64,000 nucleotides of DNA from Pseudomonas silvicola. GTDB lineage: Bacteria > Pseudomonadota > Gammaproteobacteria > Pseudomonadales > Pseudomonadaceae. The stretch lies in NCBI RefSeq assembly GCF_026651855.1, contig NZ_CP093280.1, forward strand, positions 722,001-786,000. The letters are read 5' to 3'. Shown here in pieces: positions 21,616-29,338 of the stretch. Position 1 is the first letter of the stretch. Each line of letters starts with the position of its first letter. Below the pieces are notes generated by a model. It was not told the origin of the DNA. It saw only the letters and a list, made by a program, of their open reading frames with translations, and did not search any database. The position numbers were made by a program, and so were the translations under genes.

Positions 21616-21671
21616 CAATATATTTGACAAGATACCGGCAAAAGCCGTGTCATGTTTATTTTATTTGACAA
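21616..21671. promoter_or_regulatory. Candidate PauR operator region (repeated TATTTGACAA)
   Basis: TATTTGACAA occurs at 21621-21630 and again at 21662-21671. The first copy extends to CAATATATTTGACA (21616-21629), which resembles the E. coli PuuR recognition sequence as I recall it. The region lies between kauB and the divergent cupin gene, the second copy 19 bp before the cupin start. Confidence 0.45.
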
Positions 21672-21689
21672 AAAAAGGCAGGACATTTC

Positions 21690-22052
21690 ATGAGCATTGA
21701 AACCATCGTCGACTTCGCCCAGGCGACCACGCCAGCCGACCACTACCGTCCCGCGGCCGAAAAGGTTCTCAAGGGCGACCCCGCACAAAAGGTGTATCAC
21801 CACTACGCCAGCCCCTGCGAACAATTCGGCGCGGGCGTATGGGAAGGTGACGTGGGCCAGTGGACCGTCAACTATACCGAGCATGAGTACTGCGAGATCG
21901 TGCAGGGCGTGTCGGTGCTGCGCGATCTGGAAGGGAACGCCAAGACCCTGCGCGCCGGTGATCGGTTTGTGATCCCAGCGGGTTTCCGGGGCACGTGGGA
22001 AGTACTGGAAGCCTGCCGGAAGGTTTACGTGGTGTTTGAGCCAAAGGCCTGA
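21690..22052 (+). CDS. Cupin_3 (DUF861-type) domain protein
   Basis: 120 residues. A single cupin barrel covers roughly residues 40-118, with EYCEIVQGVSVLRDLEGNAKTLRAGDRFVIPAGFRGTWEV, the Cupin_3/EutQ-like pattern. Such proteins often sit beside polyamine or ureidoglycine catabolic genes. No catalytic role can be assigned. It is divergent from kauB and shares the putative operator region. Its 3' end points at the exbD gene across a strong terminator. Confidence 0.85.
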   Translation: MSIETIVDFAQATTPADHYRPAAEKVLKGDPAQKVYHHYASPCEQFGAGVWEGDVGQWTVNYTEHEYCEIVQGVSVLRDLEGNAKTLRAGDRFVIPAGFRGTWEVLEACRKVYVVFEPKA

Positions 22053-22091
22053 AGCCGAGCACACCCAGGTCAGGAACGGTTGTCGGAGAAC

Positions 22092-22126
22092 AAAAAAAAG
22101 GCCACCCCCTGCCTGAGGAGTGGCCT
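22092..22126 (-). terminator. Rho-independent terminator after exbD
   Basis: On the minus strand CAGGCCAC pairs with GTGGCCT and is followed by an eight-base T-run. It lies 21-55 bp past the exbD stop and closes the tonB-exbB-exbD unit. Confidence 0.85.
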
Positions 22127-22146
22127 GAAAAAAACCGCGCTGTTCG

Positions 22147-22548
22147 CTACCGCGCAGTAATCACAGACAATTTGGTGATGCCTGCCTTCTCGATCGAGGC
22201 CATGGCCTTGGCAACCTTGCCGTAGTCCACGCCATCATCGGCCTGCAGTTGCACACGCACTTCCGGGTCCTTGGTCTTGGCCGCTTCCAGATTGGTCTGC
22301 AGCAGGTCCGGCTGGATTTCATCCTTGTTGATGAACAGCTTGCCGCCACCGTCGATGCTGACCACCAGCGGGTCTTTCTGCTCCACGGGGGCCACGGCCT
22401 CGGTCTTGGGCAGGTTGATCGGGATCGAGTTGGTGAGCAGCGGCGCGGTGACGATGAACACCACCAGCAGCACCAGCATCACGTCCACCAACGGGGTAAC
22501 GTTGATCTCGCTCAGTACTTCATCACTGTCCTGGGTAGAGAAGGCCAT
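22147..22548 (-). CDS. exbD: ExbD biopolymer transport protein
   Basis: 133 residues. A short cytoplasmic N-terminus carries EINVTPLVDVMLVLLVVFIV, the single ExbD membrane helix with the proton-relevant Asp. A periplasmic domain follows. With ExbB it forms the proton-driven motor that energises TonB. Its start is 1 bp after the exbB stop. The order tonB-exbB-exbD matches the tonB2-exbB1-exbD1 arrangement of P. aeruginosa rather than the exbB-exbD-tonB order. Confidence 0.96.
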   Translation of the reverse strand: MAFSTQDSDEVLSEINVTPLVDVMLVLLVVFIVTAPLLTNSIPINLPKTEAVAPVEQKDPLVVSIDGGGKLFINKDEIQPDLLQTNLEAAKTKDPEVRVQLQADDGVDYGKVAKAMASIEKAGITKLSVITAR

Positions 22549-22549
22549 A

Positions 22550-23275
22550 TCAGGACGCCTCCTTCACTTTCTGGCCGCCAGCGCCCTGGGCAGTCTTGGT
22601 CAGGGCCGGGTGCAGCAGCACGCGGAAGGAGCTCTTCTGGGCCAGGCTATAGAAGTCGTGGGCGAAGTCGTCGAGATCGGCGACGGTCAGCTTCAGGCGG
22701 CGCAGGAAGTAGTTGTAGACCAGCACCGCCGGCACGGCGACGGCGATACCCACGCCAGTGGCGACCAGGGCAGAACCGATAGGCCCGGCCACGGTTTCAA
22801 GGCTGGCCGAACCCGCGGCGCTGATGCCTTTGAGGGCAGACATGATGCCCCACACCGTACCGAACAGACCAATGAACGGCGAGGTGGAACCGATACTGGC
22901 CAGCACGGCCAGGCCGGTTTCCAGGGAGCGACGCTCGCGCACGATCTGCTGGCGCAGGGCACGCTCCAGGCGGTCCTGGTGGTTGATGGCCTGGCTCAGG
23001 TCCGCGGCATGGCCGGGTTCGCCTACCTGGATGGCGGCATAGCCTGCCTGGGCGACGCGGGCTGCGGCGCCAGGCTGGGTCACGGTCAGTTCGGCCGCCG
23101 AGTCAAGGCTCGATGCCGCCCAGAATTGCTTGTGGAACTTACGGTCCTGATTCTTCAGGCGGCCGAACTGGGTGCCCTTGAGCAGGAACAGGCCCCAGGT
23201 AGCGACGGAGAAGACGATCAGCAGCCAGATCACCGCGCCTTCGATGGATTCAAATGGGGAAGCCAAGTTACTCAT
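22550..23275 (-). CDS. exbB: ExbB / MotA-TolQ-ExbB proton channel protein
   Basis: 241 residues with three membrane segments: about 15-35 (AVIWLLIVFSVATWGLFLL), and two in the second half within the family block PLIGLFGTVWGIMSA-like (here SPFIGLFGTVWGIMSALKGI) and PIGSALVATGVGIAVAVPAVLVYNYF. It forms the pentameric channel of the TonB motor. The gene is 30 bp after tonB and 1 bp before exbD. Confidence 0.96.
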   Translation of the reverse strand: MSNLASPFESIEGAVIWLLIVFSVATWGLFLLKGTQFGRLKNQDRKFHKQFWAASSLDSAAELTVTQPGAAARVAQAGYAAIQVGEPGHAADLSQAINHQDRLERALRQQIVRERRSLETGLAVLASIGSTSPFIGLFGTVWGIMSALKGISAAGSASLETVAGPIGSALVATGVGIAVAVPAVLVYNYFLRRLKLTVADLDDFAHDFYSLAQKSSFRVLLHPALTKTAQGAGGQKVKEAS

Positions 23276-23305
23276 GATGTGTATTCCTTCTTTAACTAGC
23301 GCGGA

Positions 23306-24118
23306 TTAGCGGATCTTGAAGTCGATGGGAACGCTTACCCAGCCGTCCTGGGCGACATCGCCCTGTTTGGCCGGTACGAAACTCCAGCGCTTGACGGCTG
23401 CCAGGGCGGCGTCATCGAGCTGTTCACGACCACTGCTCTTCTGAATCTGGATTTCACCCGGTTTGCCACTGGCCAGCACGTGCACACGCAGCAACACGGT
23501 GCCTTCCCAGTTGCGACGCATGGCCAGGGCCGGGTATTCCGGCGCCGGGTTATGCAGGTAACCGGCGTTGGCCGAAGCCGGGGTCACCGGGGCCGGCGCC
23601 GGCGGCGCGGGTGGGGCCGGTGGTGTTGGTGCGGCCACGGGTTGCGGTGGCGCTGGTTGCTCGACCGGTTTCGGCACGGGCTTGGGCACCGGCTTGGCCA
23701 CCTGCTTGGGCTTGGGTTTGGGCTTGGGCGGCGGCTTGGTTGCCAGCTCGTCCTCCACCGGCGGCGGTGGCTCTACCACGGGCTGCGCCACGGGCGGTGG
23801 CGGAGGTGGCGGCGGCGCGACTACCGGCGGTGATGGTTGGGAAAACTCGATGGTCATTGGCGGGATCTCGGGCGGCTTGACCGGCAATGCAGCCAGCGGT
23901 TTCTGGCTCAGCCAGTAAATCACCGCGCCATGCAGCACCAGCGCAAACACGCCCAGCAGAATCCCTTCACGCCGGCTCAGTACACCCTTGGGGGTCGTGT
24001 GCAGACGCGACTGAACCAGCGGCGCACGGTGCGCGCGGCCCAGGTCGACCAACTCGCCACCGGGCGCCTGGCGCACAAACGCCTGGGGTGCACTGGCTGC
24101 GGTCTGGACATTACCCAT
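23306..24118 (-). CDS. tonB: TonB energy transducer (TonB2-like)
   Basis: 270 residues. A cytoplasmic extension of about 50 residues precedes the membrane anchor (about 52-70, GILLGVFALVLHGAVIYWL). A long periplasmic Pro/Lys-rich spacer (about 80-175) follows, then the C-terminal TonB domain with HNPAPEYPALAMRRNWEGTV. It couples the inner-membrane proton gradient to outer-membrane receptors. Location next to a TonB-dependent receptor and sulfatase genes suggests it powers sulfate-ester uptake. No Fur box was recognised upstream. Confidence 0.95.
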   Translation of the reverse strand: MGNVQTAASAPQAFVRQAPGGELVDLGRAHRAPLVQSRLHTTPKGVLSRREGILLGVFALVLHGAVIYWLSQKPLAALPVKPPEIPPMTIEFSQPSPPVVAPPPPPPPPVAQPVVEPPPPVEDELATKPPPKPKPKPKQVAKPVPKPVPKPVEQPAPPQPVAAPTPPAPPAPPAPAPVTPASANAGYLHNPAPEYPALAMRRNWEGTVLLRVHVLASGKPGEIQIQKSSGREQLDDAALAAVKRWSFVPAKQGDVAQDGWVSVPIDFKIR

Positions 24119-24249
24119 TGTTGTACTCCTGCGGTTTTCAGCGAAAAGGCGAGGAACGCCTCGCGGAACGAATGATCGACGCGCGAGGCTTAGCTCTTAA
24201 AGTAATCTTTAAAGTTATACATAGGCCTGAATGGAATATGTAAAACCCC

Positions 24250-24305
24250 TCACGGCCGCCAGGCCGCGCCCCGCAAGGCTTGTAGCAGAGCGGCTGGCGG
24301 CCCAT
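24250..24305 (-). terminator. Long GC hairpin after the arylsulfotransferase gene
   Basis: GGCCGCCAG (24254-24262) pairs with CTGGCGGCC (24294-24302) across a 31-base loop. On the minus strand GTGAGGGGTTTTA follows. It could end the transcript from 24346, or be a REP-like element. The rest of the 227-bp gap holds no gene. Confidence 0.35.
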
Positions 24306-24345
24306 GCCTTGACTGCATTTGAAATATTCCGAAAAGGCATGGATT

Positions 24346-25680
24346 TCAGCGGCTGGCGCTGGCGTTTTTCAGCGCTGAATCGGGCGCGACCACTGCGGTT
24401 TCGCCGCGGGGCGTACCTTCAGGCACCCAGTCGTAGCTCACTGGCAAGGCGCGGTACACCCAATTGCTGACCGCATCGCTGCCTGGCGCCTTGCCCTGAT
24501 AGGGGCTCACGTACTCCCAGACGATCTCGCCCTTGTCAGTGACCTGGAAGAAGCGGCCGTTCATGCCTTCGTCGATCAGCGTGTTGCCGTTGGGTAAACG
24601 CCGAGCGCTGCTGATGAACGAGCTATAGAAGGCCCAGGAAGGCTGTCTGGAGCTGGCGGCGGTGTATTGCCACACCACTTGCTGCTTGATCGGGTCGACC
24701 TCCAGCACTCGCGAACCAGGGGTCAGCCCCAGCGGCGCCGAGGGGTAGCCAGCCGTGCCCTGGTTGTCGAACACCAGCAGGTTGCCCGCGCCCGGCAAGC
24801 CGGCCGGGATGATGTGCACATCATGCTGGCCAACGAACTGGTCCAGTGGGCGCGGCACCTGCTGGGCCGTCTTGGGGTTGATGGTCGGCAGGTTCGGCCC
24901 CAGGTGCCACACCACTTTGCCGCTGGTCTTGTCGATGATGGCGATGAAGTTGGAGTTGCGAGAATCCAGCAGCAGGTTGTCCGGCGCAAAGCGCTTGTCG
25001 CCGGCATCGAACCATTTGTTCGGCCCCACCACACTCAGGTTATTGATGTGCAGGTAGTCGGGGTTGTCGGTAGCGTGCACCAGCTTCAACTGGGCCGGGG
25101 TGAAGCCGAACTCGGTCAGGTGGTCACTGGCCAGCCATTGCCATTTCACCTGGCCCTGGGGGTCGACCTCGTAGACCACGTCATCGATCAGTTCCGGCAC
25201 CTTGAAGCCGGCCACCTTGTGCACCTTGTTGGCCAGCACCAGGGTGTTGCCGTTGCTCAGGCGACGCTGGTCGTGGTGTTGCTGGGCGGCACCACCAGGG
25301 GCCTTGTCGCCCCACTGCCATACCACCTTGCCGCTCCAGTCCAGTTCACCGACGCTCTGGTTGGCCAGGCCATTGCCCGCCGCACCCAGCGGCCCGGGCG
25401 CCTTCTCGGAAAGTTGCAGCAGTACATGGCCGCGCTCGCCACCCACCAGTTTCGGGTCGATGATGGCCGAGGGAAAACCGTTGTACGGCCAGTTCTTGAC
25501 CTCATTGCCGTCCATGTCGATGAGGTGCGTCTGCTTGTCGGCGCCTGCGAAGATCACGTATTGGTTGTAAGCCTTGGCCGGGTCGTACCGGGTCACGCCG
25601 GTGGGGTACACGCTGGGCGCGGCGTGAGCGGCGCAGGCCAGCACGGCGCTGGCGAGCAGGGTTGCCTTGAACGCTTTCAT
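24346..25680 (-). CDS. Secreted arylsulfotransferase (ASST)-family protein
   Basis: 444 residues. A Sec signal peptide (residues 1-20, ending CAAHAA) is followed by a beta-propeller-like repeat protein. Family phrases include THLIDMDGNEVKNWPY, WQWGDKA, HHDQRRLSNGNTLVLANK, HLHINNL-like DYLHINNLSVVGPN and SARRLPNGNTLIDEGMNGRFF. PAPS-independent ASSTs move sulfate from one phenol to another in the periplasm through a histidine. It lies 20 bp after the TonB receptor gene on the same strand. A role in handling aryl sulfates, rather than a pure phenol-detoxifying role, is inferred from context. Confidence 0.82.
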   Translation of the reverse strand: MKAFKATLLASAVLACAAHAAPSVYPTGVTRYDPAKAYNQYVIFAGADKQTHLIDMDGNEVKNWPYNGFPSAIIDPKLVGGERGHVLLQLSEKAPGPLGAAGNGLANQSVGELDWSGKVVWQWGDKAPGGAAQQHHDQRRLSNGNTLVLANKVHKVAGFKVPELIDDVVYEVDPQGQVKWQWLASDHLTEFGFTPAQLKLVHATDNPDYLHINNLSVVGPNKWFDAGDKRFAPDNLLLDSRNSNFIAIIDKTSGKVVWHLGPNLPTINPKTAQQVPRPLDQFVGQHDVHIIPAGLPGAGNLLVFDNQGTAGYPSAPLGLTPGSRVLEVDPIKQQVVWQYTAASSRQPSWAFYSSFISSARRLPNGNTLIDEGMNGRFFQVTDKGEIVWEYVSPYQGKAPGSDAVSNWVYRALPVSYDWVPEGTPRGETAVVAPDSALKNASASR

Positions 25681-25700
25681 GATTACGCTCCTTGTTGTTG

Positions 25701-28064
25701 TCAGAAGTCATAGCGGGCGGTCACGCCCAGGGTGCGCGGGTCGCCGAGCACGCCGCTGTAGCCGCCGTTGCTCTCGTTCCACAGGGTGGTGTAATAGGTC
25801 TTGTCGAAGGCGTTCTTCAGCCACAGCGAAACGTCCCATTGGCCCTGGCCGAGGTTGCCGCGAAAGCCGGTGCTGAGGTTGACCAGGCTATAACCCGGGA
25901 TTTGCGCGGAGGCGGAATCTTCCAAGGTGCCCACAGCGTGGGAGCGGTACGAGTAGCTGCCGGTGACGTACTCTTCCAGGCCGTTATCCCAGTTCCACTT
26001 GTATTCACCGTTGGTGTTGAACACATATTTGGAGGCACCGACCACCTGATGGCCGGACAGGCTGCAGGAGGCCGGCGCACCGGCCTGTTCACTGACTTCA
26101 GGCGCGCACGGGGCATCCTTGTACGACATGTACCGAACGTCGTTGTAGGTACCGTTGAAGTTAAGAGTCAGGCCCTTGACCGGGATAACCGTGCCGTCGA
26201 GTTCCAGGCCGCGGGAGCGCACGGTGCCGGCGTTGGTCAGGTAGGACACGCGGTTACTCGAGTCGTAGGCGTTGGCCTGGTAACCGTTGACCGTGGTCCA
26301 GAACAGGTTGGCGTTGAGCAGCAGACGGCGATCCCACAGAGTGCTCTTGACCCCCAGTTCGGCATCATTGGCGCGTTCGGAACCGATCAGCAGGGAGTCG
26401 GCACCCGCCGTGGGGGCGCTGCCGACCGCCAGGTTGACGCCGCCGGATTTCTCGCCGTGGGACAGGGTGGCGTAGCCCATCACGTCGTCGGTAAAGTGAT
26501 AGCTGAGGTTGACCATGCCCGAGGGGCTGGCGCTGTAAAGGCTCAAGTCTCCGGAGTTGTAAGCGCCAGCACGGGCATTGCGCTGCGTGGCCGCGGCGCC
26601 GGTCACGGCGGCACCGCCCACGGGAGCATCGCGCTCTACCGTGGCGCTCTTCTCTTCATAGGTGCCACGGATGCCGGCGGTCAGGTCCAGCTTGGGCGTG
26701 AGGTGCCAAGTGCCCTGAGCGAACAGCGCGAAGCTGTCGGTGTCGATGTGGCCGCGGCCAATGCTCGTCACGTTGGCCAGCGCGCCGGTGGCCGTACCGT
26801 TCCAGATATCAGCCTGCGGGCCGTAATACGAGAACGACTTGTTGTCGGTCTTGGAACCGAAATAGTAGGCACCCAGCACATAGTCGAACGGGCCGCCAGT
26901 GGGCGATGCCAGGCGGAATTCCTGAGACCACTGCTTGTCCTCCACCGACACGCCAGCGTTGTAGGACGCCGGCACGTTCAGACCGTCGTCGTTGCGCGGG
27001 GTGAAGTTCCAGAAGCGGTAGGAACTGATGGACGTCAGGGTGAAATCACTCGGCAACTTCCAGTTGGCTTCCACCGAGCCGCCACCCTGGTGCACGGTCA
27101 CGTGCTGGCTGTTGTCCAGGTTGACCTTGCGCGAACCAGGGTTGACCAGGGTAGCCCCGGCCGCTGCGGCCCGGGTCTCGTAGAGGTTGACGCCATTGAC
27201 CGTCGGCCCGGTGCTGAACAGCGTGCGGGTACCCGAGCTGGAGTCTTCCTCGTTGTAGTCGACGATGGCGCGCAGGCTGAAGTCTTCGTTGGGCTTGAAC
27301 AGCAATTGCCCACGCAGGCCGTCGCGCTCGCCACCGCCCAGCTTGTGGCCGTTTTCCTCGTTGGTGATGGTGCCGCCGCTGTCGCTGCGGTACACCGAGA
27401 GGCGCCCGGCCAGTTCGTCGGTGATGGGGCCGGAAATAGTGCCCTTGGTCTGCACATAGCCGTGCTGGCCCACCGAGCTTTCGATGGTGCGCTCAGGGGT
27501 GAAGCTAGGCGCGCGAGTGGTGATATTGATCACCCCCGCCGTGGTGTTCTTGCCGAACAGCGTGCCTTGCGGGCCGCGCAATACCGCCAGCTGGTCGATG
27601 TCCATCAAGTCGAACACGGCCATGCCGGGGCGGCCCAGGTACACGTTGTCGATGTACAGGCCGACGCTGCCTTCCAGGCCATCGCTGGCCGGGTTGTTGC
27701 CCAGCCCGCGGATCGACACGCTGGACTGGCGCGCGTGCATGAACGCTACGTTGACGCTGGGCACCAGTTGCTGAAGGTCCTGGATGCGGTACACGTGCTG
27801 GCTTTCCAGGGTGCTGCCGTCGAGGGTGCTGATGGGGGTGGGCACATCCTGCGCGCTTTCTTCACGGCGTCGCGCGGTCACGGTCACGGTCTTGAGGTGG
27901 GCACCGTCGTCCTGAGCGACGGGGGCCGTCCCACTGGTCGGGGTCACGTCGTCAGCCGCATGGGCCAGGGAAAAGCTGGCGCTGCCGGCCAACAGCAAGG
28001 CCAGCGGCAGGCGCTTGAGGCGCCTCGCGGAAGTAGGGACAGCAGAAGGTGACTGACGACTCAT
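25701..28064 (-). CDS. sftP: TonB-dependent outer-membrane receptor (SftP-like)
   Basis: 787 residues. A signal peptide ends about residue 36 (LAHAA), then comes a TonB-box-like KTVTVTARR. The plug domain (about 70-190) contains SVSIRGLGNN and LRGPQGTLFGKNTTAGVINI, and the barrel ends in an aromatic residue (VTARYDF). It should import a large or scarce ligand across the outer membrane. The setting matches SftP of P. putida S-313, tied to sulfate esters. The gene is divergent from an SftR-like regulator and followed by the arylsulfotransferase gene. Confidence 0.9.
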   Translation of the reverse strand: MSRQSPSAVPTSARRLKRLPLALLLAGSASFSLAHAADDVTPTSGTAPVAQDDGAHLKTVTVTARRREESAQDVPTPISTLDGSTLESQHVYRIQDLQQLVPSVNVAFMHARQSSVSIRGLGNNPASDGLEGSVGLYIDNVYLGRPGMAVFDLMDIDQLAVLRGPQGTLFGKNTTAGVINITTRAPSFTPERTIESSVGQHGYVQTKGTISGPITDELAGRLSVYRSDSGGTITNEENGHKLGGGERDGLRGQLLFKPNEDFSLRAIVDYNEEDSSSGTRTLFSTGPTVNGVNLYETRAAAAGATLVNPGSRKVNLDNSQHVTVHQGGGSVEANWKLPSDFTLTSISSYRFWNFTPRNDDGLNVPASYNAGVSVEDKQWSQEFRLASPTGGPFDYVLGAYYFGSKTDNKSFSYYGPQADIWNGTATGALANVTSIGRGHIDTDSFALFAQGTWHLTPKLDLTAGIRGTYEEKSATVERDAPVGGAAVTGAAATQRNARAGAYNSGDLSLYSASPSGMVNLSYHFTDDVMGYATLSHGEKSGGVNLAVGSAPTAGADSLLIGSERANDAELGVKSTLWDRRLLLNANLFWTTVNGYQANAYDSSNRVSYLTNAGTVRSRGLELDGTVIPVKGLTLNFNGTYNDVRYMSYKDAPCAPEVSEQAGAPASCSLSGHQVVGASKYVFNTNGEYKWNWDNGLEEYVTGSYSYRSHAVGTLEDSASAQIPGYSLVNLSTGFRGNLGQGQWDVSLWLKNAFDKTYYTTLWNESNGGYSGVLGDPRTLGVTARYDF

Positions 28065-28210
28065 GAACGGCTCCTGGGTGAGGGAACTGGCGGACGGCCT
28101 TCGCTGGGCTCGTCACTACGCATATTCCCTTCAGTTATTTTCATATGTTTTTCTAGAGATTTACTGCATAAGTGATTGCCTTTATAAGGAGTGCACCGGA
28201 TGCATAGCAA

Positions 28211-28227
28211 ATGCATTTGCCCGATAC
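28211..28227. promoter_or_regulatory. LysR-type box between sftP and sftR
   Basis: ATGCATTTGCCCGATAC has the form ATGC-N7-CGAT, a variant of the ATGC-N7-GCAT boxes at 29233 and 35246. It lies 31 bp before the regulator start codon and 147 bp before the receptor start. A further ATGT-N7-GCAT overlaps the start codon (28233-28247). Confidence 0.45.
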
Positions 28228-28241
28228 TTTCAATGTGAAAA

Positions 28242-29192
28242 ATGCATATAGACCTGCGCCAACTTCGCCACCTGATCGCTCTCGCCGAACACCGCAGCTT
28301 CGTCGCCGCCGCCGTGGCGGTGAACCTTTCGCAGTCGGCCTTCAGCCGCAGCATCCAGGCACTGGAACACAGCGTCGGCTGCCAGTTGGTGGACCGCGGG
28401 CGCAAGGACCTGCCGCCTACCAAACAAGGCCAGGTAGTGCTCGAACACGCGCGCCGACTGGTCAGCGGTGCGCGACAACTGAGCAACGAAATAAGCCAAT
28501 TCAACGGCCTGGAAGCCGGCGAACTGCGCTTTGGCTGCGGCCCCGCTCCCGCCTCGGGGCTGGTACCCGCCGCCGTGGGCAGCTTCATCGGTCGTTATCC
28601 GAAAGCGCGTGTGCAGTTTCATATCGATGACTGGCACAGCCTGAGCAAGCGCCTGCTGAGCGAAGAGTTCGAGTTCTTCGTTGCCGATACCCGCCAGTTC
28701 GAAGCCGACCCCGAGTACCGCACGCACCGGCTGCGCCCGCGCCGCTGGCATTTCTGTTGCCGGGTCGGGCACCCGCTGGCGCAGCAGGAATGGGTCAGCG
28801 CCGAGCAGTTGCTCAGCTACCCGATGGCCGCTACCGTACGCCCCCCGAACCTGCGCAAAGTGCTGGCCGACCTCAGCGGCCGGCCGGATTTCAGCCCCAA
28901 CGTGGAGTGCGAAAGCAGTTTTGCCTTGCTGAACGTGGTGCTGCGCTCGGACGCCATTGGCATCAGCGGCACCTACCGCGACGGTGGCCATGGCGCCCGG
29001 GGAGAACTGGTGCGCCTGCGCGTCGAAGGGCTTGATGAACAGCGCGAAGAGCTCTACACCCGCTACGGCATCGTCAGCCGCGCGGGCTATCGGCTGTCGC
29101 CGCTGGCCGAGGCCATGATCGAAGAGATCAAGCGGGTGGATGAAGAGGATGAGCCCGCGGCGGGCTACGACATTCACAACCTGGCGGTGTAA
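28242..29192 (+). CDS. sftR: LysR-family regulator of sulfate-ester use (SftR-like)
   Basis: 316 residues. The wHTH (residues 3-62) has RSFVAAAVAVNLSQSAFSRSIQALE, followed by a LysR effector domain. It is a clear paralogue of the regulator at 33077: both share openings MH(I/M)DLRQLR and the block DAGELRFGCGPAPA or its variant. In P. putida S-313 SftR represses the receptor gene sftP and sulfatase genes while sulfate is plentiful. The repeated ATGC-N7-GCAT boxes nearby are candidate targets. Confidence 0.87.
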   Translation: MHIDLRQLRHLIALAEHRSFVAAAVAVNLSQSAFSRSIQALEHSVGCQLVDRGRKDLPPTKQGQVVLEHARRLVSGARQLSNEISQFNGLEAGELRFGCGPAPASGLVPAAVGSFIGRYPKARVQFHIDDWHSLSKRLLSEEFEFFVADTRQFEADPEYRTHRLRPRRWHFCCRVGHPLAQQEWVSAEQLLSYPMAATVRPPNLRKVLADLSGRPDFSPNVECESSFALLNVVLRSDAIGISGTYRDGGHGARGELVRLRVEGLDEQREELYTRYGIVSRAGYRLSPLAEAMIEEIKRVDEEDEPAAGYDIHNLAV

Positions 29193-29232
29193 CCCACCGC
29201 GGTTGCAACCTCGACAGCGGCTGCGAGCATGT

Positions 29233-29280
29233 ATGCATTCGGCGCATACAAAGTATTCAAGGAATGCGCTTGCCGAATAC
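29233..29280 (+). promoter_or_regulatory. Paired LysR boxes upstream of the binding-protein/sulfatase operon
   Basis: Box 1 at 29233-29247 is ATGC-ATTCGGC-GCAT, a perfect T-N11-A palindrome. Box 2 begins exactly 31 bp (three turns) later at 29264 with ATGC-GCTTGCC-GAAT and keeps T-N11-A. This resembles the recognition-site plus activation-site layout of LysR regulators. The gene start is 59 bp beyond. Confidence 0.6.
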
Positions 29281-29338
29281 CCCTGCCTGAACGCGAAATA
29301 GTCTGCATTTCCAGTGACTTGCGCAAACAGGAAGGCCC

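Noticed and set aside
23560-23830. Glycine-rich plus-strand frame (GGGGG runs)
   Set aside because: It is the reverse of the proline-rich spacer of TonB.
24119-24345. Fur box upstream of tonB
   Set aside because: The sequence has AT-rich patches, but none resembles the GATAAT-type triplet array of Fur sites; sulfur-linked control seems likelier.
25692-28052. A 786-codon plus-strand frame opposite the TonB-dependent receptor
   Set aside because: Antisense shadow of a gene with signal peptide, plug and barrel motifs; no ribosome site and biased Val/Gly/His composition.
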